Source: Fragilaria crotonensis
Lineage: Eukaryota > Bacillariophyta > Fragilariophyceae > Fragilariales > Fragilariaceae
Length of the DNA stretch: 64,000 nt
Direction: 5' to 3'
Assembly (NCBI GenBank): GCA_022925895.1
Contig: JAKSYS010000170.1
Coordinates: forward strand, 1 to 64,000
Under the pieces are notes generated by a model, which saw only the letters and a list, made by a program, of their open reading frames with translations, did no database searches and was not told where the DNA came from. How positions within the stretch are numbered: position 1 is the stretch's first letter; each line of letters starts with the position of its first letter. The position numbers and the translations under genes are program-made. Below, in pieces: positions 10,489 through 22,169 of this stretch.

Positions 10489-11750
10489 GTGACTGGTTTC
10501 ACAATGCGATCAACTCTCCAGTGCCAGGCTGTGAGACTCGCTAATGATGCGAGACAGTCGTTGATGAAGCCGTCCCCTTCGATATCCTACATGGGACAGA
10601 GACATCATGTCAGCCTAGCACGGAGATGGGAGATGCCATCAAAGCGTTTCCAGTCAACTAAATCATCCACGCGTGACGAACACGGATCAAATATCCTTCG
10701 CCAAATCATGCTCCAACCGCGAACAGTCCCAGTTCCTCGATGGATATCTCCCCAATATTATACGACAACCCTTTCTGAGGTTTGCGGCCATGGCTCATTC
10801 ATTCTTGTTGCCATATCTTACGCGGTTGATGATTTTCTACACCTGCGAATCATCGCGGTTGCAGGATCGGCCGTTATGTTGTGTTTCACGTATTTCCATC
10901 CACATGGGCGAGTCTTGTGGCTGCCTTTTAAATGGAATGCTCTTTATCGCCATTAATTCCTACCGGATTGGAAAGGTCATGTTAGATCGGTATTATGCCG
11001 AAAATTTCACCGGACATGATACATGTCCGATGAACACTTCTCCATTCTTGACCCACCTGATTTTGCGCGTTTGGTCCGCATTGGTAATGTTGAAGTAGTT
11101 GAGGAAGGCGATTGTCTTGTGAAACAGGGTGAACTGCATCAGTACATTCGCCTTGTTATCGATGGTGAATTTAACGTCTATCGTGATGGCAAGCTTACTA
11201 CAAAATTGAGGAAGGCAACTTCATATCAGAAGTGGGCCTTCATGCTGGTCTACTCCTTCCTGGAAAAGTGGAGTCATGTTGCAGTATTGTTGCTTCCAAG
11301 CCAGGACGAACCTTGCGCTGGGAGCGTGACGAGCTGATGGCACTGTTGCGACGTGAAAACAACTTCGTCGCGCCCTCAAGGCGGCTTTGAGTTGGGATAT
11401 CATTCGCAAACTAAAGAGCCAACGCAAACTGCTGCAGAATGCTGATATTGCTGATGCTGCGCAATGGACTCAGTTGCGAACTGAACAAAATCAACATCGT
11501 TATGCTGCCATTTTGCAAAATATGTTGGCCCATCCGAAATATTTGAAACAGAGAAAGCAAGAGCTGAAAAATACAGGCTCATACATCATATAGATGATGA
11601 GCAACATAAGCGCTCCAGCGCAATGGATGGTCGGTGGATGATTTCGAGAGAGGCTACAAGGAAGGTGGACAGGTGGATGACGAGGAAGATTTTCAACGTG
11701 ATTTTCGATGGTTTGTGAAAGACCTGTACTTTGACTTTTGGATAGGTTAA
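10489..11750 (+). CDS. Popeye-like membrane protein with cyclic-nucleotide-binding domain, mitochondrial-type presequence
   Basis: The first 60 residues are Arg/Ser-rich without acidic clusters (RRWEMPSKRFQSTKSS), like a mitochondrial presequence. A Popeye-type region follows, with helices GHGSFILVAISYAVDDFLHL, RIIAVAGSAVMLCFTYFHP and WNALFIAINSYRIGKVMLD. Then comes a CRP/Popeye-like beta-roll: FARLVRIGNVEVVEEGDCLV, KQGELHQYIRLVIDGEFNVY and SEVGLHAGLLLPGKVE. The C-terminus contains VDDFERGYKEGGQVDDEEDF and ends FDFWIG. The family is known in animals as cAMP effectors; ligand binding here is inferred. About five frame shifts occur (near 10940, 11010, 11220, 11365, 11570-11630); the one at 10940 is a lost T in CTTTA. 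The first Met was taken because the presequence-like composition starts there. Confidence 0.68.
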
Positions 11751-11824
11751 GTTACATCAGTAAACAGGATCAATTCTTAGCATCTAATGAAGTTAATGCA
11801 TTATTAGCTGCTCCTTGCCGTGCG

Positions 11825-12755
11825 TCACATTCGCTTCGGTACGTAGCCCGTCTTCAGCGCCCATCGAACGAGCTCAGTTCGGGATCGAGTGTCAGTTTTG
11901 AAGTAGAGTTGCTGTAAATGCCTCCAACGCGCTCGGATGTCACTCCGCGTTTCTTGGCGATGTCGATATTTGACAAGCCATCACACACCACCTCGAGTAC
12001 TTCTCACCCAACGTCAGGTAGACATCCGTCTTTTGAACCAGGTTGGACCCATTTATTTTTAGAATTTGTTTGATATTCGCCATTTCTTCTTGAAGATCAG
12101 CTAAGCGTCCCTTGCTACCAGTCATCTGTTGGCGTCGGACTATCAGATTGTCGACAATTGCTAACAACTCATCTGGGTCAAACGGCTTTGTCAGATAGAC
12201 ATCGGCACCAGAGTTATAACCCTCAATTCGATCGACGGTGAATGCCTTGGCTGTAAGCAGCACGACTGGAACTCGTGAGAGTCGCTTGTTCGACCGAATG
12301 TATTTCAATAGCGCTAATCCATCACGTCCGGGCATCCGAATATCACTGATGATCACATCTGGCACAACTGGCAGCTTTTTTTCTTCCGGAGGCATGGATA
12401 CTACCTCAACAAGAGCGTCGGCGTCTGCACATGCCGTCACTTTGTATCCGCGGTCATATAGATAGTCTCCAACTGCCATGCGCATGGACTCTTCATCGTC
12501 AACTAAGACGAGCCATCGTTTGTTGCGCTCCCGAAACTGTTGATCCTTGATTTGTTCGAATTCTGGATCTTGCTCGACTGCGTCACTCGCTGCGAACAGG
12601 ATTGATCGTGGCAAGTATCCAACGTTTGTTGCGGCCCAAGAATAACGATGATGCGGACAGCTCCTCAATGGCGTGAAGGAATATCCCAAGCTGAAGTTCA
12701 CAAGAAGAAGAAAGCCGGCAGTTAATGATCTTCGCCCTGACCCCCAATCTCGCAT
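11825..12755 (-). CDS. Plastid-targeted NarL/TctD(Ycf29)-like response regulator
   Basis: The N-terminus is a signal peptide (LTAGFLLLVNFSLGYSF) whose LGYSFTP fits the ASAFAP-like plastid motif, with a transit-like segment after it. The receiver domain (about residues 80-200) has the acidic pair LVLVDDEES, phospho-acceptor Asp in VIISDIRMPGRDGL, VVLLTAKA and the Lys of VYLTKPFDPDELL. A linker helix leads to a LuxR-type HTH: VLEVVCDGLSNIDIAKKRGV, LQQLYFKTDTRSRTELVRWA and a final LKTGYVPKRM. Two single-base shifts in the HTH (near 12000 and 11900) hide this end; the stop is at 11825. The architecture is that of TctD/Ycf29, a regulator often still encoded in red-lineage plastid genomes. It is therefore a candidate nuclear-encoded transcription regulator for the plastid. 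No partner histidine kinase is seen nearby. Confidence 0.8.
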
Positions 12756-13916
12756 GGTCCGCGTCGAAATTGTGATCCTCGAACTCCAATTTTATCGTCG
12801 GTGAGAGGAGTCCAACGAGTCATTAAAGATTAATGTACCGATTACTAGTTACTGTAGTACGACGTTACGGGGAGCCCGTGTATGTCCCCTAGTCGAGCCG
12901 GCCATCACCTGCAGTAGTGTACGGGAGTACTGAGTTCTACTTACTGCCGGTACAGTATATTGTATTTCTATCCTCGGAGGAGCAGTCTCAGATTCGTAGG
13001 TAAAGTTGATGCGTAACTTAATTTGCAATATAATTTATGGAGTCGATTTTTTTAGAAAAGCTCGATCGGCTCGATTAGGAGACATACACGGCCTCCCCAC
13101 TCCCCATACATTTATTATACCGGTCGCAGTTCGCAGTAGGCAGTAGACACTGGTCTGATAAAAATACATACTCCAGTGAAGTATGGCTTTACTGTGCCAA
13201 CTGGCTCAGATTCTACCGGTAGGTACATTCCACATCCGACATTCGACACCTATTTCATGATTACGGCCACAGCAGACCTCCGTTTTGAAATGTATCGCAG
13301 AACAATCTTACGTCGACTGCCTTCCCTTTCACTACAGTAGGCAGTGGTCTATGAGAGAGTGCGGACAGGGGACCCAGGCGGGGATCAAATATGGCCGTAC
13401 TGATGAAGGCTAGTTACAGACCAGAGCGGCACTTAGGGTGTGTTCAGGCCCTTTGGTACCAGATTGTGCTCAGCAAAGCCTGTGTTTCAACCACATCCTC
13501 ACGTAGGCTGGGGTAGATTTGAGAATGGTTCAGCTCTAACTAATTCGTGTATTGCCGTAGTATCATCGTATTCGAAGTTACATTCTAGAGCAGTGATGCT
13601 GAGATGTCCAAATGGTAACTCGTAACAGCCCAACTCAGTGCCTTCACCTTCAAAGTTGTTCCACTAGTTGATAAAAGGCGTTGAATAAAGATATGCGACC
13701 CACATCACTGTTCCGGTGTGGATGGAATCCTGCCTCCTGTTGACCGCTCGTTCAGGGTTCCGATATCCAACCTCACGAAGCATATCGGTTAAGTTCGCTC
13801 CTGGTCCTTGGCGCTCGTATCGAGACCGGCAATAGCAAGGGCTGTGCTTTGCAAGTTGCTTCAGTAGGGAAAATCCCTACCCAGCACCAAATTGGGGTCC
13901 AAGACGCATACTCACT
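12756..13916. other. Intergenic region, no supported gene
   Basis: A 1.16-kb spacer with GTAC tetramers at 12835-12960 and short CAGTAGGCAGTAG-like direct repeats near 13130 and 13330. Short open frames at 13440-13625 have no recognisable protein content. Confidence 0.45.
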
Positions 13917-14558
13917 CTACAGTCGTTTCTCAGGAGGTCCATTTGCACGATCGTACACAATGCCTTCGTCCGCAAGTGGATTCGCATGAATTGTAATCTT
14001 CTATCACTGGCGGATGAATCGGTCTGTGTGCCTGACTTTCTTGGGACCCCAAGGACAGGCAAACGCTCCATACTGTCCAGCACATCCCACCCATCACATC
14101 CTACCAAAGACCGTGTACACATTGTTCAGGTGCCTTTGGGATTCGTAAAGGATAAAGAACTGGCTGCGATTGGTGTTTGGGCCCTTGTTTGCCATGGCCA
14201 GGACGCCTCGTTTGTCGTGGACATTAGTGAGATGGAATTCGTCTTCGAACGTACCTCCCAAATAGATTCGCCCTTTCCCGGTACCTGGTGGAGGTCGAAC
14301 GCGGCGAGGAAAGTCAGCATCGTCGTTATAGAAAGCATGCAAACAAGCAGGAAGCATTCCACCTCGTGGCATGCATCATACTACATACCTTCCGGATCCC
14401 CACCTTGAATCATGAACCCACGAATGTTTCGATGAAAAATAGTTCCATTATAGTAACCATTTGCAGCGAGTGCCAAAAATTGAAAGACGTTCTTGAGCTG
14501 TATCGCAAAATATTTCGAACTTGAGATCACCCAACGATGTATGCAAAGTTACTGTCAT
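13917..14558 (-). CDS. PPIL3: Cyclophilin-type peptidyl-prolyl isomerase, PPIL3-like
   Basis: Exon 1 (14558-14389) starts [21 protein letters not shown], the short no-signal start typical of PPIL3, and continues [21 protein letters not shown] 104-bp GT-AG intron (14388-14285) sits at the conserved DPEG position. Exon 2 reads [61 protein letters not shown] and [12 protein letters not shown], ending at 13917. The His, Arg and Phe of the cyclophilin active site are present; the usual NGSQFF is NRSQFF. PPIL3 proteins are found with the spliceosome. The frame is broken about six times; two sites (14259 and 14272) are lost G residues in G runs on the coding strand. Given strong conservation the gene is likely intact in the organism. 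Confidence 0.86.
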
Positions 14559-15230
14559 TGGAGTGAGGAACTATGCGTCGATCTACAATGAAGACAGCGC
14601 ACTTGGGGTGTCTTGGCGCGTATGCTGGTGAACGCCGGACAACGGGTTTTGAGTTGTTTTGAATGGAAAGTTAACAATTTTAGTTGAATGCTTCCAGTAC
14701 TAGTACTGCACTAACCAGTAGCAATGCGCCTTTACTCAAATTACTGGAGTAAACAGTATGCACACCGCTAGCATTGTACAGTATCGTAAATGTAAATACA
14801 CAGTACACAGTCCTACAATCTATCCTGGTATTCCAGTACTCGGAGTACTACCTGGTACATACGAGTACTCGTAGCGCCTAGTACCAGTACCTGGTACTTG
14901 TACACCTGTCAATGCCGAGATGGTCACGCATCCAACCCATCCTCGTGACCCAGGATCGGATTGGTTTTTTTTTGGTTGGGCAGTAGACTACAAGTACAAA
15001 GTACCTCTGGTACTAGTAGTAGTAGCATTAGACTGTAGACTGTAGAAGTAGGTCTGTAGAGTACTGGAGTACTCAGTAGGACGGAGCTAAGGGCAGACGA
15101 AGATTTCTACGAGTCATGTCTACGCAGTCCTTCGTACTTTTGTTTCAAAGACCGCAGGTTTGGCACGGCACTGAAAGCCACAACGATAAGATCATACTCG
15201 ACGTCGACGCAAATCCCAGCGCATTGAACA
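14559..15230. other. Intergenic region with a very dense GTAC cluster
   Basis: Between 14761 and 14910 I count ten GTAC tetramers in 150 bp, most inside AGTACT, GGTACC or TGTACA palindromes, and more at 14995-15075. No gene is seen. The region is the divergent spacer between PPIL3 and delta-COP. Confidence 0.55.
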
Positions 15231-17110
15231 ATGGTACGATTGGGAGTCCCAAATGTTTGTCCTGTCCACAATGTAGTGAAATAGAAAGTGCATAAGAGAC
15301 GAGGTGGGAGAAATGATGCCGATTCCGATGATCCGCCCTTCGCGGTGCTCCGTCATTGACCGATCGGTCACTTGCATTGTTAGTTTGGCTGTGACTTGGC
15401 ATTGCGACCGATAAAATCCCTTGGATCTATTCAAATCCACCTGCATCCATTCGCGTTTTTCTCTAACATGTTTCCCTCTGCATGTGATCGTCCAGGTTGT
15501 CCTTTCTGCTTCCGTTTGTACAAGCAGTGGGAAAGCATTGGTTTCCCGTCAGTTCGTCGAGATGAACCGTCTGCGCGTTGAGGGTCTCTTGGCGGCCTTT
15601 CCGAAATTGGTTGGCCATTCCAAACAACATACTTTTGTGGAAACAGACTCAGTCAGATACGTCTATCAACCGCTGGAGAATCAAATGTACCTCCTTCTCA
15701 TCACGACGAAGGCCTCTAATATTGTCGAGGATCTGGGAACATTGCGTCTGCTTGCCAAAGTTGTTCCTGATGTAGCTGGTGGCCTTCAAGAATCTTCCAT
15801 CAATGATCACGCTTTCGACTTGATTTTTGCGTTTGATGAAGTACTCACTGCTGGAGGTTACAAGGAAGAAGCGACCTTGAGCTCCATCCGCACTAATCTT
15901 CTCATGGACAGTCATGAAGAGAAAGTGCACTTGGCCCTCAAGCAAAGCAAGGAAGATGCCGCAAAAGACGAGATGCGAAGACAAGCCAAAAATATTAAGG
16001 AGCGCCAACTGCAACAATTGCGACAGAACTTTGTTTCGGGGCAAGGTTTGGGTGGCGGCCCCATTGGAGGTATGCAAGGGTTTGGCGGTGGAGGTGATCC
16101 AAACCAGGAAGCATGTTCCAAGGGTTTGGCAACGACAATTCGAGCAACCAGTATGAGCAACAATTTCAAGCACCAGCGCCTAGTGTACCAGTCCATCAGC
16201 CGCCGAAGGTTGTCGCCAAGGGTATGAAGCTCGGCGGCATGGGTGCTGCCGGAAAGAAAGATTCTCTGATGGCTGCCATGGCTATGGAAGACAACCTGTT
16301 GCCGGCCTCCAAGGGAGGCGATGCCTTCGGACTAGGCAGCTTCGGACTCGGTGGCGCACCTGCACCAGCCCCTGTCATCCCGTCCACCCCCCTTACATTA
16401 GTATTGGAGGAGAAGATCAGTGTTGCCATGAATCGCGAAGGTTCGATCGAGTCTTGCGAAGTTAAGGGCACCTTGACGCTCACAGCCAACACGGAGGCTG
16501 GCACTGCCGCCGTCGTTGTTGTCAACAAGCCCGTTATTTCCAAAGTTTCCGGATTTACCTTTGCTACCCACCCGAAGGTCGACAAAAAGATGTACGAGAA
16601 GGACGGAGTACTTACCCTCAAGGGCGGCAAAGGATTCCCAACTGGTCGCGGTGTTGGTATTCTGCGTTGAGCTATGCCTCTGATGATGCTGCACCTATCA
16701 CCGTCAACTGCTGGCCGGAAAATGAGGGCAACGGTACCATGAACGTCAACGTTGAATACGAACTGACCAGATCGGACATGACTCTCATCGACGTGAACAT
16801 TTTGTTGCCCCTCGGTACAAGCGACCCTCCAGCTATTGAAGCATGTGACGGAGACTACAAACACGACCCTGTGGCGGGCATGATGTGCTGGCATTTCGAT
16901 AAAATCGATGCAAGCAACTCGTCCGGTGCACTCGAGTTCTCAATTGCTGGAAACAATCCCGATGTTTTCTTCCCAGTTCGAATTATGTTCAAGAGCGAGA
17001 AATTGCTATGCCCCATTGAGGTTACTGGAGTAACATCCTCAGCAAACGGTACCAGCATTCCAAATATGTTGTTGAAGAGCTTCTCACCTGAATCATACAC
17101 TTGTGCATAA
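15231..17110 (+). CDS. ARCN1: Coatomer subunit delta (delta-COP, archain)
   Basis: From 15496 the frame reads VVLSASVCTSSGKALVSRQF, the near-invariant delta-COP N-terminus, which needs only a Met before it. The preceding ...tccag is a splice acceptor and an ATG followed by gtacg occurs at 15231-15236, so exon 1 is probably the start codon alone, with a 262-bp intron. The longin/sigma-adaptin domain spans about residues 1-140. A helical Lys/Glu linker (DEMRRQAKNIKERQLQQLRQ) and a Gly-rich stretch follow. The C-terminal mu-homology domain has ISVAMNREGSIESCEVKGTL, GVGILR, SYASDDAAPITVNCWPE and YELTRSDMTLIDVNI. It is part of the COPI coat for Golgi-to-ER transport. Two lost G bases (GGG to GG at 16107, TGG to TG at 16671) break the frame. 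Confidence 0.9.
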
Positions 17111-18138
17111 TAGCATTGGTCGCTTTCAAAAAGAATGCTTGAACTATAAACAGTCAATATGATGAGTAACGGAGTGTCTTCTTAGTTCGGATTGGTGTTT
17201 CCCGGAGGTTCTTTTGGGGGCTGAAGGCAATTCATACCGTTTACCAACATTGAACGTAGCATGTTTCCCCAAAACTGAAGCGACTGTGATTGGAATGTAT
17301 GACATCGTCCTGTATGTTTGTGCATTCTTACTCGCATACTCTGAACTCTTTGTTATAGGACGCTACTACCGGTAGCTATGAATACCGTCGTAGCGATAGA
17401 ATGTTGTAGGACTGCATCTTTATAGTTTGGTTTGTGGTCTATTATATTAGAACGCGCTTGTACCATGAAGAGTGAGCGACTTATTACAGCGAGTTAAGGG
17501 CAAGAAAGGTCAGAGTAAAGAATGTTTGCTCTCGTCGCTCTTCGCCTCGAAGTGTGCCCAGCACCTTCTCTGCGGTACTAGCTCTTGAACCGGTACCAGG
17601 TACTGGAATATAGAATATAGTACATATAGTGTATGATAACGAATGCAATAACACATCGACACATCGAGAATCAACGCATTGAGATATTCATGTTCGATAA
17701 CAAGAGCTCCAGTATCCAGTACAAGTACCAGTACAAGTATAAGTATAAGTACCTGGTACAATATAAGTATAAGTATAAGTACAAGTACCAGTACTTGTGT
17801 CTACCTGGCGACTGGCGAGGTGAAGCCTGAAGTACTGTTGACACTACCACGTAGATCCTACACCAAATGAATACGGCAAGCCGCGCGTCCTGCCTGTACC
17901 TGGGCTGTAGCAGGTTCGATACTAAGTACGAGTCTCACGTATCATGCCTTCGCTGCTGTTCTTGACAGGAAGAAAACGACCCTCCCCCATTTCATAGAGT
18001 GATTTTCAGGAACAATTTTAAGACAAAAACATTGAGCCCGAAAGTGTTATGTTCGAGCAATTGCGCGAAAGCAGCTCGTTGATGTACTTAAAGTAGACGG
18101 ACTTGATTGGTATTTGACGCTTTCATTCGAAGGATTGT
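17111..18138. other. Intergenic region with GTAC and AAGTAT repeats
   Basis: A 1-kb spacer between delta-COP and the C2-domain gene. It holds a tandem AAGTATAAGTAC tract but no protein-like frame. Confidence 0.5.
17700..17805. repeat. AAGTATAAGTAC / CCAGTAC tandem tract
   Basis: Irregular six-base units (AAGTAT, AAGTAC, CCAGTAC) repeat about fifteen times. It is the longest run of the GTAC-type motif in the window and reads as a poly-Tyr/Lys/Ser frame only because of its period. Confidence 0.8.
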
Positions 18139-21100
18139 TTGATGGATCACTCAGGACATGCCAATCGTTCGCGCGCGGAGAAAATGATGACTATCGACAG
18201 GGATATTGCTGGAGACGAGAAAGGTTCATTGAAACAGCCACCACAAATTAAGGCGAGGGCTGATGGATTTCATCGACGGTCGTTTGATGATACCAGCCCA
18301 AGCAAGGACGCTCGAGGTATTCGAAGACTTCGGAGAACGCTTGGAAAGAAGGCAACGATGACCGAATTGGACGATCGAGGCGAGCCGGACATCGTGCCAA
18401 GGTTTGGCCTTCTGTCAGACGAGGAAACTGTTCTGCAATGTAATACATCGTGCACAATTTCCCTGACTGAGGACGCATCATCGCAAAATGATGGTGGTTC
18501 GGTAAGGTACAATGAAATCAATTGCGAAGCAAACGTAAGCGTGCTGAGTTCTGATTTCGCCATCGAAGCATTACCGTTAAATGACTGCGAACCAGTACGA
18601 CTCAAGGGAAAAGGAGTGCGAAGAAAGGACGCGTTGCCACCTGTCCACACAGGCAGAGATATATGGCCCATACAAGAGATAATGTCCACAGATTCAGACG
18701 ACCTTTTGGTGGAAAGCGATCCCCAGGACGAAGACGACCTTGTCCCAGTTGAGACCAACGAAAGGAGACGGGGCTTCCAGTTACCGAAGTTGCGAATACA
18801 GAAGAGGGCAGGGCCTCGTCATGCGAATGATTCGCCCGTCGCCAGGTTGACGAAGCAGCCAAACGTTGCTGTTGACGGAAGTGATTCAACTCAAATGGAT
18901 CGCCTTCGAACACCTACCGTGTTGCGGCATCGCAAGCCTTTCGGTACGACGACCGCGAAGTCGCCGCTAGTTTCACAGCCTGAATCCACAGATGACAAAG
19001 ACCATGAAACAAGAAAGGGTCTCAGAATATCCAGAGGTCGCAAACCCCCGAGTTCCCCAAATGCTGCTAGTGCGATCGCCCCAATCCCCCAGAAACCGAA
19101 AGTTTCCGAATCCATTATGGGCAAACTTAGAAAGGGACTTGCGCAAGAATGGAAAGATTTGAGTGGTTACGGAGAGAATGATGGCGCATCAAGTTGGGAA
19201 GAGTCAGACTCGGACGATTCCGATCGCGATGGTATCAACGATGACCTTCGAGCCGACTCGACAGTATCTGGAAGTCGATCACTCGACTACGACGATGCTG
19301 TCCTACATGCAGCAGACCTATTGAATATGGATGTGTGCGAGCATTCGCAACTCCAGTGAAGGATGGTGTGAAATTGAAATCTCGTCGATCGAAAGATAAG
19401 AAGGAGCTGCGCGTGAAGCCTTACCATTGTTTTGCACCTCACAAGGTCTTCATGACTGAGGAAGAGATTTACCAGAATATGCTTCGCCCTTCCGAGTTTG
19501 TCGCAGATCTCGTTTCCTCAGTTAAGCCGTGGTACCATATTCCTGAGGTGCAGCTCACTGAGATGGAAAAGAAATATTGGGGAACTACACAAGACGGCCG
19601 GATCGGCTCTTTGCGCGTCGAAGTACTAGGTTGCGTCGGCATTTCAAAGTACAAGTCGGATGTTTCGGTCTATCTAGTATGTGGCGATGCAGCGTTTGCT
19701 ACGGATGTCATTCACGGAAGCCGATCTCCGATGTGGCCACAATCTTCCAGGAGAGCCGCATGTTTTCCCATTTTTCACGCATATGCAAGACTATACGTGG
19801 GAGTATTTGATGTCACGAAACGGAAAAAAACGGAGAATGATAGCTTCTGCGGTCGTGTTGAAATCGGCATTCCGTCCCTTCGACCAGACACTGAGTATGA
19901 TGTGACGTTGCCCCTCCGGGTGTCGAGCTTCATCTATGATCGTCGACCACGAGGTGTTGTAAGACTTCGACTCAGTCTTCATTGGTTTAGCGAGAGGGCC
20001 GCCGTTCTCTCCTATCTTCCAGCTCCAAGAAATATGACCTCGACCTACCACAGCGTCGATTCACCTTCGATACCTTGTGCGGATCCCAAAACCTTTCGAA
20101 ATGTGGCTTTCACAATTCACGGACAAGAGCTTCCCGGTAAATACACACGCGAGGCTTTCCAGGCTACGATGAGAGAATTTACTTTATATCACCAGAATTT
20201 GATGGTGAGTTTTCAGTCGCTGTCCTTGATTACGTCTTATGCCAGTCCTCTCACATTGATGTTTTAGTTTCTGGCCAAGCAATTGCTTCACGACGCCGTG
20301 CTGTATGTGAATCCTCTAGTCTCAGTGTATGTTTTCGGCAGCTGGATGCACTGTGTTTGGTCCGCATCATTACGACTGGCACCAGTTTACTTCATTGGGT
20401 TCCTCGTGTTACTCCTTCTTGATGGATACTTCCGTCATTGTGCAAATCGTATCCGTACATCCGGTTACACCCCTGTTTCGCTGACAGAGATCCTGCTAGC
20501 TATCGCAAACACGGCGCAATCCAAGCAAATAAAGCCATTGTTGGCGGAAAAGAGGCCGCGCAGAGACGCTGATGAGTCGACCCTTGATGTAGAACCCTAC
20601 GATCACTTGGAGTTTCCTTTCTCAGACGGAAATGAATACAAGAAACGAACAATTGAGGAGACTCTTGTTGAAAGGAGTTCCAGTACCCGTCGAGACAAAC
20701 AAAAAGGTAAGATACGTCTTTGGGAAATCTCAAGCGTTGCACATGATACTGAGATTTCTGCGAGACAGAATTGCAGCGTCACGAGCGTCTGTCCCTCTAT
20801 GTGAAGCAAGAGCGTTCAGTGGACGACTCGATAGATCTAGATACCTTTCTCCGCGTGGGTGACGACGCTGCTCAAGACAATGAGGGGAAGGAGGCGAACA
20901 AGGGCGCTAGATTTTGACAGCGACCAAGAGCTAGACATTCACGGCGATGTGGACAACGTTTTTGACCTTTATGTTTCTGACGAGGAAGAAGAACAATTTC
21001 GACCTCGATTTTCAAGTATGTCGTCGACTTCGATGGGAGCAAGCATTCGCAGTTCCGTGGTGTTGGGACCTCCCCAAGACGTAGATGTTCGCCCGAAAAC

Positions 21101-22169
21101 CCGAATACCACCCCAAGTTCATCTTGCACGCCTCGAAGACAAATTGCATAAGTTCACTCAATCGCTTTCAATGGATAAAGTCTTTGCATGCACCCTTGCC
21201 TATCGACCTCATTCGCCAACTGACGGAATGTTTCGTAGTGCCATTGATCATCGGCGTTGCGAAGAGGGAGCCAAAAAAGGGAAGAGAATTCCTTTGGATG
21301 ACTTCGACAAACGCCTTGGGTATCGCAATCGCCATCCAAACCCAGTGACGGAGATAAAGTCGTCGTTCCTTGGGCCCCTCATGCGCATCTTTCGTATCTT
21401 TTGTTGCATTGTCCGGGTTGTATTCAATGTGGGAGTTTGGAGTGACCCTTATATGACCTTTTGGGTGTTATGCTTTCTCCTCCTGGCCATGATAATACTC
21501 ATAATGTTTCCATGGCGGCTTTTCTTCTTTGCGGTCGGAATTGTGTGTTTCGGCCCGCAGGTGCGTGTGAACTGACATTGACGTAACACTGTGCTTCGTT
21601 TCTTGCACCTGACACCTTAATACCAGAATATTCTTGTTCGAAGGAGATTGGACCTCAAGGAGTCGTTCAAAAATGACGCATCGACTTTTGATGTCTCCGT
21701 CGTCGAGGTCGCCAATGGAGAATCTCCTCTCGATGACAGCAATGGTGACGACAAGAGTAGAAAAGGGAACCGTCGTGGCCTCCAGAATCCACTTGCCGTA
21801 CTTAAGGAACGACGGCAAAAGAAACTTGCGGAGAGGCAAGAGTTGCACAAAAGTGCTAACGATGAGAATCTCTCTGAACTTGAACACCATTCGACTGGAC
21901 CATCCCTTGACGCCCGCCGGCCTTTCGCGGCTTCTGGCATGAAGGCGAACAAAAAGAATCTGCAGCCTCGTGAGATTGTTGTGCCCTACAGTCGATTTCG
22001 GAAGGAGCGCTTTTACGACTGGCCGCCTGATCCCTCCGTCGCTAGGGCTACGCCGGTACGATTTGAAAATTGTCGCATTGACATGAGCTACAGCTCGCTG
22101 ACCCCCGAAAAAGATATGGAGGACTATTCAAACCTTCGCCACGCAACGCTGACACGAAAAAATGATTAG
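18139..22169 (+). CDS. C2-domain protein with C-terminal transmembrane region (MCTP-like)
   Basis: Exons 18139-20204, 20268-20706, 20769-21560 and 21627-22169 are joined by GT-AG introns of 63, 62 and 66 bp that keep the frame; the first contains an in-frame stop. About 390 N-terminal residues are disordered, with acidic and basic patches. A C2 domain follows (RIGSLRVEVLGCVGISKYKS, VYLVCGDAAFATDVIHGSRS, GVVRLRLSLHW). Two hydrophobic pairs come next: NPLVSVYVFGSWMHCVWSAS with YFIGFLVLLLLDGYF, and WSDPYMTFWVLCFLLLAMII with PWRLFFFAVGIVCFGP, the latter like the PRT_C segment of MCTP proteins. The tail is charged. The likely role is Ca/lipid-linked membrane tethering, but the C2 acidic loops are only partly conserved, so calcium binding is uncertain. 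Two single-base shifts near 19330 and 20904 (both lost G in G runs) interrupt the frame. Confidence 0.75.

Noticed and set aside
18248-19124. Minus-strand open frames inside the C2-domain gene
   Set aside because: They mirror the coding strand and end abruptly; no conserved motif.
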